From NCBI RefSeq assembly GCF_025950235.1, contig NZ_JAPDDT010000009.1:62001-126000 (forward strand): a stretch of DNA of 64,000 bases. Direction: 5' to 3'. This DNA comes from Luteolibacter arcticus (lineage in GTDB: Bacteria > Verrucomicrobiota > Verrucomicrobiia > Verrucomicrobiales > Akkermansiaceae). Below, piece by piece: positions 8,401 through 15,800 of this stretch (position 1 is the stretch's first letter; each line of letters opens with the position of its first letter). A program made the position numbers and the translations under genes. The notes beneath the pieces are model-generated. The model was not told the origin of the DNA. It did not search any database and worked only from the letters and a program-made list of their open reading frames with translations.

Positions 8401-9468
8401 GCCGCCACGGTCACCAACTCCGCCGCCACTCCCTCCGTGCTGAGTATCGATGGCACCACCGACCACTCCTACAACGGTGCCATCAACAACGGCACTGGCG
8501 GCTTGTCCCTCGTGAAGAAGGGATCCAGCACCTTCACCTTGGCCGCTGCCACCACCTACACCGGCGGCACCTCGGTCGAAGGAGGCACCCTCAGGTTCAA
8601 TGCGGCAACCGGCAACGGTCCGGTCACCGTGACCTCCACCGGCACGCTCGGCGGCACCGGCCCCATCAGTGGCGCGGTCGCCGTCAGTGGCACCCTTGCT
8701 CCCGGAAACTCGGCCGGCACCCTTTCGGCAACCAGCTCCGTCACCTTCGGCCCCGGCTCCGCCTACGCGTGGGAAGTCGCCGACTGGACCGGCGTTGCGG
8801 GCACCGGCTGGGACTTGTTGAATGCGGCCAATCTGGCCTTCACCGCGACCCCGGCCAGCAAGCTGACCATCGTCGTTTCGGGAACCGCTGCTAATTTCAC
8901 CGAGGGGCCCAAGACCTTCGTCATCGCCAATTCGACCAACGCCATCACCGGCTTCGACCCGGCCGCCATCCTGGTCCAAGCCCCGGGCTTCACCGGCACC
9001 GGCTCCTGGTCGGTTCAGGCCACCGCGAATTCCCTCTCGCTGGTCTATGCCCCCGGCACCGGCAATCCCTTCAGCACCTGGGCCAGCGCCAACGGCGTCC
9101 CGGCCAACCCCGCCCTCGACTCCGATGGCGACGGCATCGCGAACGGCATCGAATTCGTCATCGGAGGCAACCCCGCTCCCGGTGCCGGTTCGAACTCCAA
9201 CGGGCTGCTGCCAACCATCACCACCGACGCCACCTACCTGAACTTCACCTACCGCCGCACCGATGCTGCCGCCTCCATGCCCTTGGCCCAGCAGCCCTAC
9301 GTGCAGTATGGCAGCACCCTGGCGGGATGGACCAAGGCCGAGCACAACACGAATGGAGTGCTCATCAGCGAGGTCGACGGCACGCCGGATCTCGTCACGG
9401 TCAAGATCCCGCGCGCGCTCACCGGGAGCGGCAAGCTCTTCGCACGCCTGCGGGTTGACCTTGAATAA
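5458..9468 (+). CDS. Giant secreted autotransporter-associated beta-strand repeat (PATR) protein
   Basis: A protein of 1336 aa with an N-terminal signal peptide (hydrophobic stretch LLPLALPAALLGQAGA) and a long Gly/Thr/Asn/Ser-rich beta-helical body. At least four PATR units of the form GxGxLxKxGxGxLTLxxxNTYxGGT...LGTGPLT are visible, near residues 460-515, 560-610, 780-830 and 1010-1060. Near the C-terminus a Ca-binding, thrombospondin-3-like DSDGDGIANGIEF motif precedes a short beta domain. No outer-membrane barrel, LPXTG or clear PEP-CTERM anchor is seen, so the anchoring mode is unknown. Such proteins are expanded in Verrucomicrobiota and are thought to be surface or extracellular. Divergent from the GntR/LacI regulator, it is its probable target. 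A hairpin follows at 9499-9528. Confidence 0.9.
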   Translation: MTSTKFSILLPLALPAALLGQAGAVDINAVTNGDWMAAATWSDNAVPVAGNAYFVPNAIAIDGDARTTNQGSSTRAFDGGSLTIQNGGTLFLDSIHNSSFPTWTYTIPSLTLQDGSSVQVRGGAGTNFTLTNGFAVAPSSTVTINHSVGNYDQRLTLGAITGPATATIQIIASQFSTNSGGNSKDNYANVASSAYAGNWFLDSTATMAERNVRLRADALNALGTGTVTVGRQAILESNATGAFDSLSGITLQNDKSQLKFNNRDWSAPAAGLTVTNGTAAVGTAHLSLGTINQAGGAINLTVGGTKDGKLITTGNADFTGGAINLTHASNPAGKSFDVVTYGGTLVTAPFIDTGDTGRVVATVNNGSGTNGKVTVSFAGVPVSLTWLGNETGFENDWDSNVALNWNNGGSPDKFRNYDHVTFGNTTGSTTPNVIGTLLPGSMIFNHSTNDYTLGGIGSLGGTGTLSKSGTGMLTINTANTFSGGSTINDGRVRLGSNTALGTGPLTINGGSISSNGTTARSLAVPVAINASVTLGDVTDNGGLSFTGVITDGAGSFAIAKQGAGALTLTGANTYDGGTTMSAGKIRVGNNAALGTGPLTMNGGGLSSDSGTARTLANAVTIGNSFSLGNLTDTGAVNLSGPITLAGNATINAESAAEMTFSNVISGTGNLAYNRDAANPTARLNLNNTGNTFTGNLTITSGRLRFAAGASSDGSFGNTTNKIIFDGTPVDTFNNNEGTASLQQSTGAAGTIGATREVIINEGKEGTFTTWGSQTFTVNAPVTGAGRLRKDDVGTLLLTGNNTYSGGTRNTNGIIRVTNNSGLGTGDVTIGAVNNTLTARVDLEGVTVPNNFILSSAGLTGFLGPVVAAGGSASTINGNVTISSGVGNGGHIATTGTGSSLRINGQIIVLNGVVPNIRAGTVILAGGGTYPRLDQGQDTIRLGANNGISSVAQLRLAISAAGTLDLNGFNQTLSQLNRATTFAATVTNSAATPSVLSIDGTTDHSYNGAINNGTGGLSLVKKGSSTFTLAAATTYTGGTSVEGGTLRFNAATGNGPVTVTSTGTLGGTGPISGAVAVSGTLAPGNSAGTLSATSSVTFGPGSAYAWEVADWTGVAGTGWDLLNAANLAFTATPASKLTIVVSGTAANFTEGPKTFVIANSTNAITGFDPAAILVQAPGFTGTGSWSVQATANSLSLVYAPGTGNPFSTWASANGVPANPALDSDGDGIANGIEFVIGGNPAPGAGSNSNGLLPTITTDATYLNFTYRRTDAAASMPLAQQPYVQYGSTLAGWTKAEHNTNGVLISEVDGTPDLVTVKIPRALTGSGKLFARLRVDLE

Positions 9469-9498
9469 GGATTCCTCCGAGGTCTGAGAGGGACAGAG

Positions 9499-9528
9499 AA
9501 CGCCGCGTGGAGGGGTCTGCGCGGCGTT
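9499..9528 (+). terminator. Hairpin terminator after repeat-protein gene
   Basis: A perfect 9-bp stem AACGCCGCG / CGCGGCGTT (9499-9507 with 9520-9528) encloses a 12-nt loop, 30 bp after the stop. Only a short CGTATTT tail follows, so it is not a classic U-tract terminator. Confidence 0.6.
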
Positions 9529-9530
9529 CG

Positions 9531-9560
9531 TATTTCCCGGGAGCGTATTTCCCGGGAGCG
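9531..9560. repeat. Exact 15-bp tandem duplication
   Basis: TATTTCCCGGGAGCG occurs twice head to tail (9531-9545 and 9546-9560). It is followed at once by an 8-bp inverted repeat (9560-9577) with GCCGGTCT and its complement around a 2-nt loop. Confidence 0.8.
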
Positions 9561-9579
9561 CCGGTCTTCAGACCGGCCT

Positions 9580-9648
9580 GAATGGTCCCCCGATGCCGCT
9601 ATTCACAACGGCTCGAATGGTCCCTCGACGCTGGTATTGAAACGGCAC
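9580..9648. repeat. Degenerate 35-bp tandem repeat in non-coding DNA
   Basis: Two units starting GAATGGTCCC at 9580 and 9615 share most of 35 bp. The 326-bp gap from 9469 to 9794 holds no credible gene. Beyond this repeat it carries another degenerate CCGGTCTGAAGACC inverted copy near 9706-9720 and short CCTCACGCC-type echoes near 9670-9800. Confidence 0.65.
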
Positions 9649-9794
9649 TCCAGGGCTCCTCCCCTCGGCCTTCATGCCTTGGGCTGGTCACGGGGACCAC
9701 TCAAGCCGGTCTGAAGACCAGCGGTCCCGGGTTCTCCTCAGGCCCTCACGCCCTGGGCAGATCCCCGTATCGCCCGCTAATTTCAAACCGCCCC

Positions 9795-10439
9795 TCACGC
9801 CTCCGGCCCGAGCTTGGGAGGATGGAATCCCTCCTCCAGCGAGCCGATCGCCACCCGCAGCCGCCGCTGATACTCGTCCCGCGGGATTTCCTGCCCGCCG
9901 AAGCGGCGCAGGTGCTCGGTCAGCCATTGCGTGTCTAACAAAACGAACCCCCGCGCGCGGAGTTCCTCGACCAGCGCCACGAGCGCCACCTTCGAGGCGT
10001 CCGTCTTGCGGGAAAACATGCTTTCGCCAAAGAACGCCCCTCCGAGGGCCACACCGTAGAGCCCCCCTTGCAGGCCCTCGGCATCGTGCACTTCCACCGA
10101 GTGCGCATAGCCCAACCGGTGCAGCAGGCAGTAGCTCTCCAGAATCGTCGCATCGATCCACGTCCGCTCGCGGGAAGCGCAGCCCTGCATGGTCCCGCGG
10201 AAGTCGGAGTTCCACTTCACTTCGAAGGGCGACTTTTTCATCGAGCGCTTTAGCCCGTGCGGCACGTGGAAACCGCCGTCCAGCGGGATGATGCCGCGCA
10301 TCAACGGCGAAAACCACGTCAGCTCCCCCGCGTCGGCCATCGGGAAAACTCCTTGGGCATAGGCGCCTAGCAGCACCTGGGGCGGGATGATTTGGGCTGG
10401 CGGGAATCCGGACACGCGACGCTGCGCAATCTGTCCCAT
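9795..10439 (-). CDS. aat: Leucyl/phenylalanyl-tRNA--protein transferase
   Basis: This enzyme transfers Leu or Phe from aminoacyl-tRNA to N-terminal Arg or Lys of proteins, marking them for ClpAP in the N-end rule pathway in the cytoplasm. At 214 aa it matches the family length. Typical blocks are visible: YAQGVFPM near 27, WFSP near 42, GLYGVALGGAFFGESMFSR near 127-145 and LLDTQWLTEHLRRFGG near 166-181. It is monocistronic and its start is about 107 bp from the divergent hslO-like gene. Confidence 0.95.
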   Translation of the reverse strand: MGQIAQRRVSGFPPAQIIPPQVLLGAYAQGVFPMADAGELTWFSPLMRGIIPLDGGFHVPHGLKRSMKKSPFEVKWNSDFRGTMQGCASRERTWIDATILESYCLLHRLGYAHSVEVHDAEGLQGGLYGVALGGAFFGESMFSRKTDASKVALVALVEELRARGFVLLDTQWLTEHLRRFGGQEIPRDEYQRRLRVAIGSLEEGFHPPKLGPEA

Positions 10440-10546
10440 GCCCTGCCCTAGCTCAAACCCATTTCTCAGAAGTCACGTGAAGCTTACGAAAGAACCGGGA
10501 AATTTCGGGTTTGGACTCCGGCCCACACCGCCCCTACCCTTCCACC

Positions 10547-11323
10547 GTGTCCGAACCGGAGCAGGTCAGTATCGAGGAGTATGTCAGGGTCGAATCGATT
10601 TTCGTCCGTCGCCGCAACGCCTTGATCCTACGTGCGCAATTCGCGCCAATCTACACCGACTACTACCTGCACCTGATGCAGCACGGCATCCGCCATCCCG
10701 CGGAGCTGGACCAGATGCTCAAGGACTTCCTCGCGGGCGTGACCCTCCATGCCGTCGCCCGGCCGTGGGCGGAATCGATCGCTTGGACCGTAAACCTGCG
10801 TGCCCCGCGGGTGAATGTCTTCGTCACCGCCGGCTCCGCCGAGGAGGCCGTCGTCGGTCGCCTTTTCACCGAGGATGTGCGCGAGCCGGACCGCCACTAC
10901 TTTTACTCCCAGACGACCACGCGCCACCAGCCCGAGCCACGGCTCTCCACCCTGGAGGTCGATGACCGCGATCCCTGCCACTGGGTCGAGCGCTACTACG
11001 AGCAGTCCGAGCAGCGCCCGGCGCGGATGTTCCGCCACGACGACGAAGTCTTCACGCTCGTCACCGCCCAACCGGATTGCGACGAGGAATGGCTCGCCGC
11101 CCTCGACGCCGATCAAGTCGCGCGGATCGAGGAAACGGAGGAGACGAGCCTGTTAGAAACCCGGCGCTTCCACTTCCACTGCGGCTGCACGCTCGGGAAA
11201 ATCCTGCCCGTTCTCGGCTCATGGCGGGAGCGGAAGGACGACCTCTTCGAAGACGCCGACGTGATCACCGTCCAGTGCCCCCGCTGCGCGGCGAGATACC
11301 GGGTGACGCGGGATATGATCTGA
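10547..11323 (+). CDS. hslO: Divergent Hsp33-family redox chaperone
   Basis: Hsp33 is a cytoplasmic holdase switched on by oxidation of a C-terminal zinc site. The product (258 aa from the GTG at 10547) ends with C212-G-C214, 29 residues, then C244-P-R-C247, which fits the family signature CXC-X(27-32)-CXXC. Upstream, WVERYYEQSEQRPARMF resembles the family's LEDYFxxSEQLPTRxF block. The body is shorter and diverges elsewhere, notably at the N-terminus. An alternative TTG start at 10511 adds 12 residues. It stands alone with a short gap to the next membrane protein. Confidence 0.75.
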   Translation: MSEPEQVSIEEYVRVESIFVRRRNALILRAQFAPIYTDYYLHLMQHGIRHPAELDQMLKDFLAGVTLHAVARPWAESIAWTVNLRAPRVNVFVTAGSAEEAVVGRLFTEDVREPDRHYFYSQTTTRHQPEPRLSTLEVDDRDPCHWVERYYEQSEQRPARMFRHDDEVFTLVTAQPDCDEEWLAALDADQVARIEETEETSLLETRRFHFHCGCTLGKILPVLGSWRERKDDLFEDADVITVQCPRCAARYRVTRDMI

Positions 11324-11329
11324 TTCAAG

Positions 11330-12181
11330 ATGCTCCGCGCAGGTCCACCATCGCCGATTTCCGAGAGCACCCTCGCGATCCTGGAGGAAGCCAAGAGGAA
11401 GCGGCATCTTTCCCTGCGGACCAACCGGTATGCACAAACACTCGGCTGGCTCCTTACCCTTCTTTTTCCGGTTGCGGCGATCCTCACGAGCTATATTGGA
11501 GGGGAAGCCGAAGGTTTGGGGCTGCTGCTTCTTATCTTTGTGGTGCCGGGCATTTTGATCCTGCGGGGCTCCATTCCCGCCCTGCGCTTCGTTTTCTCGC
11601 TACTTCTCTTTTTTCTGCTCGTGCGCGGAGCCTACCTCGCTCCCACCATAATCGCTGGAGTTCCCATCACGGTGAATGACCGGTGGATCTACTGGAGGGA
11701 CCCGGAGTACTGGCAACTGGTGATGCTCCCGTTTGCGTATCTTTTAACCTGCTTTGTGCTGGCCATCCTTGCTTATCGGAAAAGTGAACTTCGGATCTGG
11801 AGCCGGTCGACTTGCCTCATGACCGGAATTCCGGTGGTCATCGCACTGGCGGTCTTTTGCGTGGAGTGGCGAAAGGACGCCAAGGTCCGACGAGACTACC
11901 GGCGGGAACTCGATCTTGTGAGAGCTTTCGCGAGGTCCGAGCAGGCTCTTCTCAAGTCGAGCAAGGAACATGAAACACTGCATCGCGAGGTCGAAGCGAA
12001 TCCCATGATCCGCGAATTGAATGTCCGAAGAACTGCAATCGACCCTTTTTTCCTCGTCGGGTCCTTGAATGCGCCGAGGTTGGCGGGCAAACGTTATCAC
12101 GGCTATTCCGAGTGGATACCCATGCCAACCGGAGGGCACCGAAAGATGTCAGTCCATGCTGTGATCGGAACAGAATCCTGA
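11330..12181 (+). CDS. Uncharacterised membrane protein, 283 aa
   Basis: No family recognised. Residues 38-58, 65-80, 85-105, 129-150 and 160-178 are hydrophobic, giving four to five membrane helices. They are followed by a charged coiled-coil-like segment (about 180-230) and a soluble C-terminus. Codon and base use are visibly more AT-rich than in the neighbours (runs such as cttctttttccgg and TTA/TTT codons), a hint of later acquisition or relaxed selection. It starts 6 bp after the hslO-like stop and ends 3 bp before gpgS, so it may be cotranscribed. Confidence 0.7.
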   Translation: MLRAGPPSPISESTLAILEEAKRKRHLSLRTNRYAQTLGWLLTLLFPVAAILTSYIGGEAEGLGLLLLIFVVPGILILRGSIPALRFVFSLLLFFLLVRGAYLAPTIIAGVPITVNDRWIYWRDPEYWQLVMLPFAYLLTCFVLAILAYRKSELRIWSRSTCLMTGIPVVIALAVFCVEWRKDAKVRRDYRRELDLVRAFARSEQALLKSSKEHETLHREVEANPMIRELNVRRTAIDPFFLVGSLNAPRLAGKRYHGYSEWIPMPTGGHRKMSVHAVIGTES

Positions 12182-12184
12182 ACG

Positions 12185-13090
12185 ATGCCCCGCACCTTAC
12201 ACCACCGCGATTTCGCCGACTTGCCCGCCCTTGTCGAGGCGAAGGAGGCAGCCGGGCTGAAGGTGTCGCTCTGCATCCCCACGCTCAATGAGGAAGGCAC
12301 CATCGCCCGCGTGGTCTCGGTGCTGAAAGCCGCGCTTTTCGATGAGCACCGGCTGCTCGACGAACTGGTCGTGATTGACTCCGGCTCGACGGACCGGACC
12401 CGCGCCTTGGCGGCCGAGGCGGGAGCCGAGGTGATCCTAGCTTCGGACATCCTCCCCTTTCAAGGCCCACGCACCGGCAAGGGCGAGAACCTCTGGAAAG
12501 CCGTCTATCAGCTCACCGGCGACATCCTCTGCTTCGTCGATGGGGACATAGGTAACATCCACCCGCGCTTCGTCTACGGCACGGTCGGGCCGTTGATCCG
12601 CCACGCGGACCTCGGATATGTGAAAGGCTTCTACGAGCGCCCGCTGCTCGCCGCGGAGGGCGTCGATCCCCGCGGCGGCGGGCGGGTGACTGAAATTCTC
12701 GTGCGACCCCTGTTGCAACGCTTTTGCCCGGAACTGGCCGGCCTTCACCAGCCATTGGCGGGCGAGTATGCGGCGCGGCGCGAGCTGCTGGAGCAGTTCG
12801 CAATGCCCACTGGCTACGGGGTGGAACTCGCCCACTTGCTAGACTGTCACCGGCTCCACGGCATCGGCACCATCGGCCAGACCGACCTCGACGAGCGCAT
12901 CCACCGCAATCGCTCGCTGGCCCAACTCGGCCGGATGTCCGGGGAAATCCTCGACGCGTTTTTCGCCCGGGCCGGAGGCACTGGCCTTCAGAGCGGACCC
13001 AACCCGCAGGAACGTCCTCCCATGATTTCGCTGCCGGAGTATCGCGAACGCTTCCCTGCCGCGGCTGAGCGCGCTAGGAAGACGGCGTGA
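12185..13090 (+). CDS. gpgS: Glucosyl-3-phosphoglycerate synthase (GT81 type)
   Basis: It transfers glucose from NDP-glucose to 3-phosphoglycerate, the first step to glucosylglycerate and related compatible solutes. The GT-A fold shows SLCIPTLNEEGTI near 29-41, VVIDSGSTDRT near 62-72 and the metal-binding FVDGDIGNIHPRF near 117-129. At 301 aa it is close to bacterial GpgS length. It overlaps the next gene by 4 bp and leads a gpgS-GNAT-glycosyltransferase-HAD run, so an osmolyte pathway is plausible. Confidence 0.85.
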   Translation: MPRTLHHRDFADLPALVEAKEAAGLKVSLCIPTLNEEGTIARVVSVLKAALFDEHRLLDELVVIDSGSTDRTRALAAEAGAEVILASDILPFQGPRTGKGENLWKAVYQLTGDILCFVDGDIGNIHPRFVYGTVGPLIRHADLGYVKGFYERPLLAAEGVDPRGGGRVTEILVRPLLQRFCPELAGLHQPLAGEYAARRELLEQFAMPTGYGVELAHLLDCHRLHGIGTIGQTDLDERIHRNRSLAQLGRMSGEILDAFFARAGGTGLQSGPNPQERPPMISLPEYRERFPAAAERARKTA

Positions 13091-13533
13091 CCCCGCCGGA
13101 GATCCGTGAACTCGTCGCCGAGGACATTCCCGCCGCCACCGCTTTGCTGGCGCATTTGAACCCGAATGTTCCGCCGGAAGTCGTGCAGCAACGCTTCGCG
13201 ACCATCCTCGCCGAGCACCCGCACTACCACGCCTTCGGAGCCTTTCTAGACGGGAAGCTCGTGGCCCTCGCCAGCGCTTGGATCGCTACCAAGGTCTGGT
13301 GCGGACGCTACCTGGAAGTCGACAACATCGTGGTGGATCCCGAAATCCGCTCGTCGGGCCTTGGGACCGCCTTGATCCAGCATCTCGAGGCATTCGGGCG
13401 CGAGAAGGACTGCAATCTCGCCGTGCTCGACAGCTACACGTCGAACCACGCTTCGCACCGCCTCTACCACCGCCTCGGCTTCGAGATCTGGGGCTTCCAC
13501 TTCGTCAAACCCTTCGGCCCGCTCGATCGATGA
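13087..13533 (+). CDS. GNAT-family N-acetyltransferase
   Basis: An acetyl-CoA-dependent acyltransferase of 148 aa. The core motif A reads VDNIVVDPEIRSSGLGTALIQHL (near 78-100; the R/Q-x-x-G-x-G/A pyrophosphate loop is RSSGLG), followed by the LDSYTSNHASHRLYHRLGF block typical of GNATs. It starts with a GTG overlapping the gpgS stop (GTGA) and overlaps the next gene by ATGA, so it is translationally coupled to both. The substrate is unknown; acetylation of a sugar-glycerate product is only a guess from context. Confidence 0.85.
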   Translation: MTPPEIRELVAEDIPAATALLAHLNPNVPPEVVQQRFATILAEHPHYHAFGAFLDGKLVALASAWIATKVWCGRYLEVDNIVVDPEIRSSGLGTALIQHLEAFGREKDCNLAVLDSYTSNHASHRLYHRLGFEIWGFHFVKPFGPLDR

Positions 13534-14999
13534 CCCCTCCGTTTTCCGTCGCCATCGTCCACTATCACCTCCACCGCGGCGGGGTGACGCGCGTCATTCA
13601 CACGGCGTCACGCTGTCTCACCGAGCTCGGGATTCGTCACGTGATCCTGAGCGGGGAGCCGGACGAAAGCGGCGCGAGCTTGCCAGTGCGGGTAATCGAG
13701 GGCCTCCGCTACCACACGGACCCCGGCGGGCCGCAAGCCCGGCAGCTTGTGAAGGAAATGCGGGCCGCCGTGGCCGACGCCCTCGGCCCCGCTCCAGTGG
13801 TCTGGCATTTCCACAATCATTCGCTCGGCCGCAACACGGTCATCGCAGATGTCGTGGCGCAGCTCGCCGAGGCGAGCGAAGCGATGGTCCTGCAATTCCA
13901 CGATCTCGCCGAAGACGGCCGCCCGATCAACTACCCGGTCATCGCCGACGCCGAGCTGCTTTACCCGCACTCGCCGCGGATCAAACACGCCTTCCTCAAC
14001 TCCCGCGACCGCCGCCATTTCCTCGCCGCTGGGCTGCCTGCCGAGCATTCGGTGCTGCTGCCGAATGCCATCACCCCGCCGGCCACGGTGAAGCCACTGG
14101 AAAAGAAGGCCGACAGCGCGCTCGTGCTCTACCCCGTCCGCGGCATCCGGCGGAAGAATCTCGGCGAACTCTTCCTGCTCGCGGCCCTGTCGCCGAAGGG
14201 CACCCGCTACGCCGTCAGCCTGGCACCCGATGCCGAGCGCTGGATGGCAGTCTATGACGAGTGGCGCGCCTTCGCCACCGATACCGGACTCCCGGTGCTG
14301 CTCGATGTCGTCGAGCGGCTATCACCGGGGCCAAGAGCCCCGAAGACGTTCGCAAGCTGGCTGAGGCACTCAACGCACTGCATCACCACGTCCGTCGCCG
14401 AAGGCTTCGGCCTCGGCTTCCTGGAACCGGTCACGCTCGGCAAGCCGCTGTTAGGCCGTAACCTGCCAGCGGTGACGAATGACTTCTCCGAAGCCGGCAT
14501 CGTGCCCGGCCGGCTTTACGACCGGCTGCTGGTGCCGGTGGAATGGGTCGGCCGCGAGACCTTGCGGCAACGCTTGATCCGCAGCCTGCGCACCACGCTG
14601 GAAAGCTACGACCAGCCGATGTCAAACGAGCATCTGGAGCGTTCCTTCGCGGCCATGCTCCACGACGGCCATCTCGACTTCGGCAACTTGCCAGAAGACC
14701 TCCAGCGCCAAGTCATCCACCGCCTCCTGGCCGGCGATGGCACCGACAAAATCCTGGTGGAGATCCGCGCCGAAACACAACCAGCGCGAGCATGGCTGCG
14801 ACGCACGCTGAAGCTCACCGAGCCGACCGCCAAGCCCGGCGACCTGCTGCCCTACTCCACCGACACCTACGGCTCGCGCTTGAAAAAGCTCTACGCCGAG
14901 CTGATCCAAGAGAAGCCCACGGCACCGGAAGAAGTGCCCAAGCACAAGATCCTCGCCGGCTACCTGAAGCCAGGATCGTTTCACTTCTTGCTCTCCTAA
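13530..14999 (+). CDS. GT-B glycosyltransferase, 489 aa
   Basis: The N-terminal Rossmann-like region begins SVAIVHYHLHRGGVTRVI, typical of GT4-type enzymes. The C-terminal nucleotide-sugar motif is SVAEGFGLGFLEPVTLGKP near 285-303. About 130 residues follow the GT-B core without a recognised domain. The start is the ATG overlapping the GNAT stop. Placed directly after gpgS, it could extend glucosyl-(3-phospho)glycerate with a second sugar, as in mannosylglucosylglycerate synthesis, but this is inference. A REP-like hairpin follows at 15006-15024. Confidence 0.8.
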   Translation: MTPPFSVAIVHYHLHRGGVTRVIHTASRCLTELGIRHVILSGEPDESGASLPVRVIEGLRYHTDPGGPQARQLVKEMRAAVADALGPAPVVWHFHNHSLGRNTVIADVVAQLAEASEAMVLQFHDLAEDGRPINYPVIADAELLYPHSPRIKHAFLNSRDRRHFLAAGLPAEHSVLLPNAITPPATVKPLEKKADSALVLYPVRGIRRKNLGELFLLAALSPKGTRYAVSLAPDAERWMAVYDEWRAFATDTGLPVLLDVVERLSPGPRAPKTFASWLRHSTHCITTSVAEGFGLGFLEPVTLGKPLLGRNLPAVTNDFSEAGIVPGRLYDRLLVPVEWVGRETLRQRLIRSLRTTLESYDQPMSNEHLERSFAAMLHDGHLDFGNLPEDLQRQVIHRLLAGDGTDKILVEIRAETQPARAWLRRTLKLTEPTAKPGDLLPYSTDTYGSRLKKLYAELIQEKPTAPEEVPKHKILAGYLKPGSFHFLLS

Positions 15000-15000
15000 C

Positions 15001-15024
15001 GTGGTCCGCACACTCCGTGTGCGG
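15001..15024. repeat. REP-like hairpin, CCGCAC family
   Basis: A perfect 8-bp stem CCGCACAC / GTGTGCGG (15006-15013 with 15017-15024) with loop TCC, preceded by GTGGT, begins 1 bp after a stop codon. The same layout, with compensating bases in the stem, recurs at 46978-47001. Confidence 0.7.
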
Positions 15025-15044
15025 CAGCCGGAAGCACCCCGCGC

Positions 15045-15719
15045 ATGCCCTTTTTTCATCGAACGCCCCGCGCCATTCTCTTCGACATCTACGGCACCTT
15101 GCTCAAATCATCGGCAGGTGAAACGCATCCCGATCCGGCATTGCGGGCCTTGATTGAAAGAGCCCACGCCGCATCCCCTCATCCCTTTCCGGAAGTGGAC
15201 ATCCGCGAAATCCACGCGGCGAAGCACCCCGGGCTTTCTCCTTCAGAAGTCGAGCAACTCGCGATGGAGCATGAGCAGGCGGTCAATCCCGTGAGTGCCA
15301 TGCCCGGCGCAGTGGAAACGCTCCGTGAGCTTTCATCTCGCGGGATTCTGTTAGGACTCGTATCCAATGCCCAGTTCTACACTGTGCCGGTGATGGCGAC
15401 CTGTCTTGGCAGTCCGCTCGCAGACTTCGGAATCGATCCCGAACTCTGTGTCTTCTCTTACCTCGAACATCGTGCGAAACCCGACCCACATTTGTTCGAG
15501 CTCGCAAGGGAGCGCCTCCGCGCGCGCGGCATCCAGCCAAGCGAAGCGCTCTACATCGGCAACGACGTGCGGAACGACATCGAGCCGGCGAATGCCACCG
15601 GTTTTCGCACGGCTTTGTTTACTGGCGATGAAGCCTCCCTGCGGCTTCGCGGAAAAAGCCTCGATGAATGCGGGGCCGACGCCGTGATCTCCTATTTGCT
15701 CGAGCTCTGCCGCATGTAG
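15045..15719 (+). CDS. HAD-superfamily hydrolase
   Basis: A 224-aa subfamily IA-type HAD protein. Motif I is FDIYGTLL (nucleophile D15), motif II LGLVSNA near 105-111, motif III K147 in the AKPDP block, and motif IV IGNDVRNDIEPA near 172-183. The residue two after the nucleophile is Tyr, as in L-2-haloacid dehalogenases, instead of the Asp usual in phosphatases. Following gpgS and a glycosyltransferase it would be the obvious candidate for the pathway phosphatase, yet the Tyr argues for caution. The TAG stop codon is part of a GTAG hairpin repeat. Confidence 0.85.
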   Translation: MPFFHRTPRAILFDIYGTLLKSSAGETHPDPALRALIERAHAASPHPFPEVDIREIHAAKHPGLSPSEVEQLAMEHEQAVNPVSAMPGAVETLRELSSRGILLGLVSNAQFYTVPVMATCLGSPLADFGIDPELCVFSYLEHRAKPDPHLFELARERLRARGIQPSEALYIGNDVRNDIEPANATGFRTALFTGDEASLRLRGKSLDECGADAVISYLLELCRM

Positions 15720-15740
15720 CAGAACGGCTGCGCCGTTCTG
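15716..15740. repeat. REP-like element: GTAG plus 9-bp hairpin
   Basis: GTAG (15716-15719) is followed at once by a perfect 9-bp stem, CAGAACGGC / GCCGTTCTG, with a 3-nt TGC loop. The same design recurs at 45149-45173. It lies between convergent genes. A 5' GTAG next to a short hairpin is the hallmark of REP elements mobilised by RAYT (TnpA-REP) transposases; no such gene is in the window. Confidence 0.75.
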
Positions 15741-15800
15741 GCTGGGCGAGCGGTGCCGAAAATCGTCACGATGAAGTTGGTGCGGACTGAAGCCGCCCCA

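Noticed and set aside
5497-9345. 1282-codon open frame on the minus strand opposite the first giant repeat protein
   Set aside because: Low-complexity Gly/Ala/Asp/Val-rich product that mirrors the GC-rich repeat codons; no start signal and no homologous features. It is a codon-bias shadow.
9582-10291. Plus-strand open frames across the repeat cluster and aat
   Set aside because: They consist of repeat-derived and antisense sequence with Arg/Pro/Ser bias.
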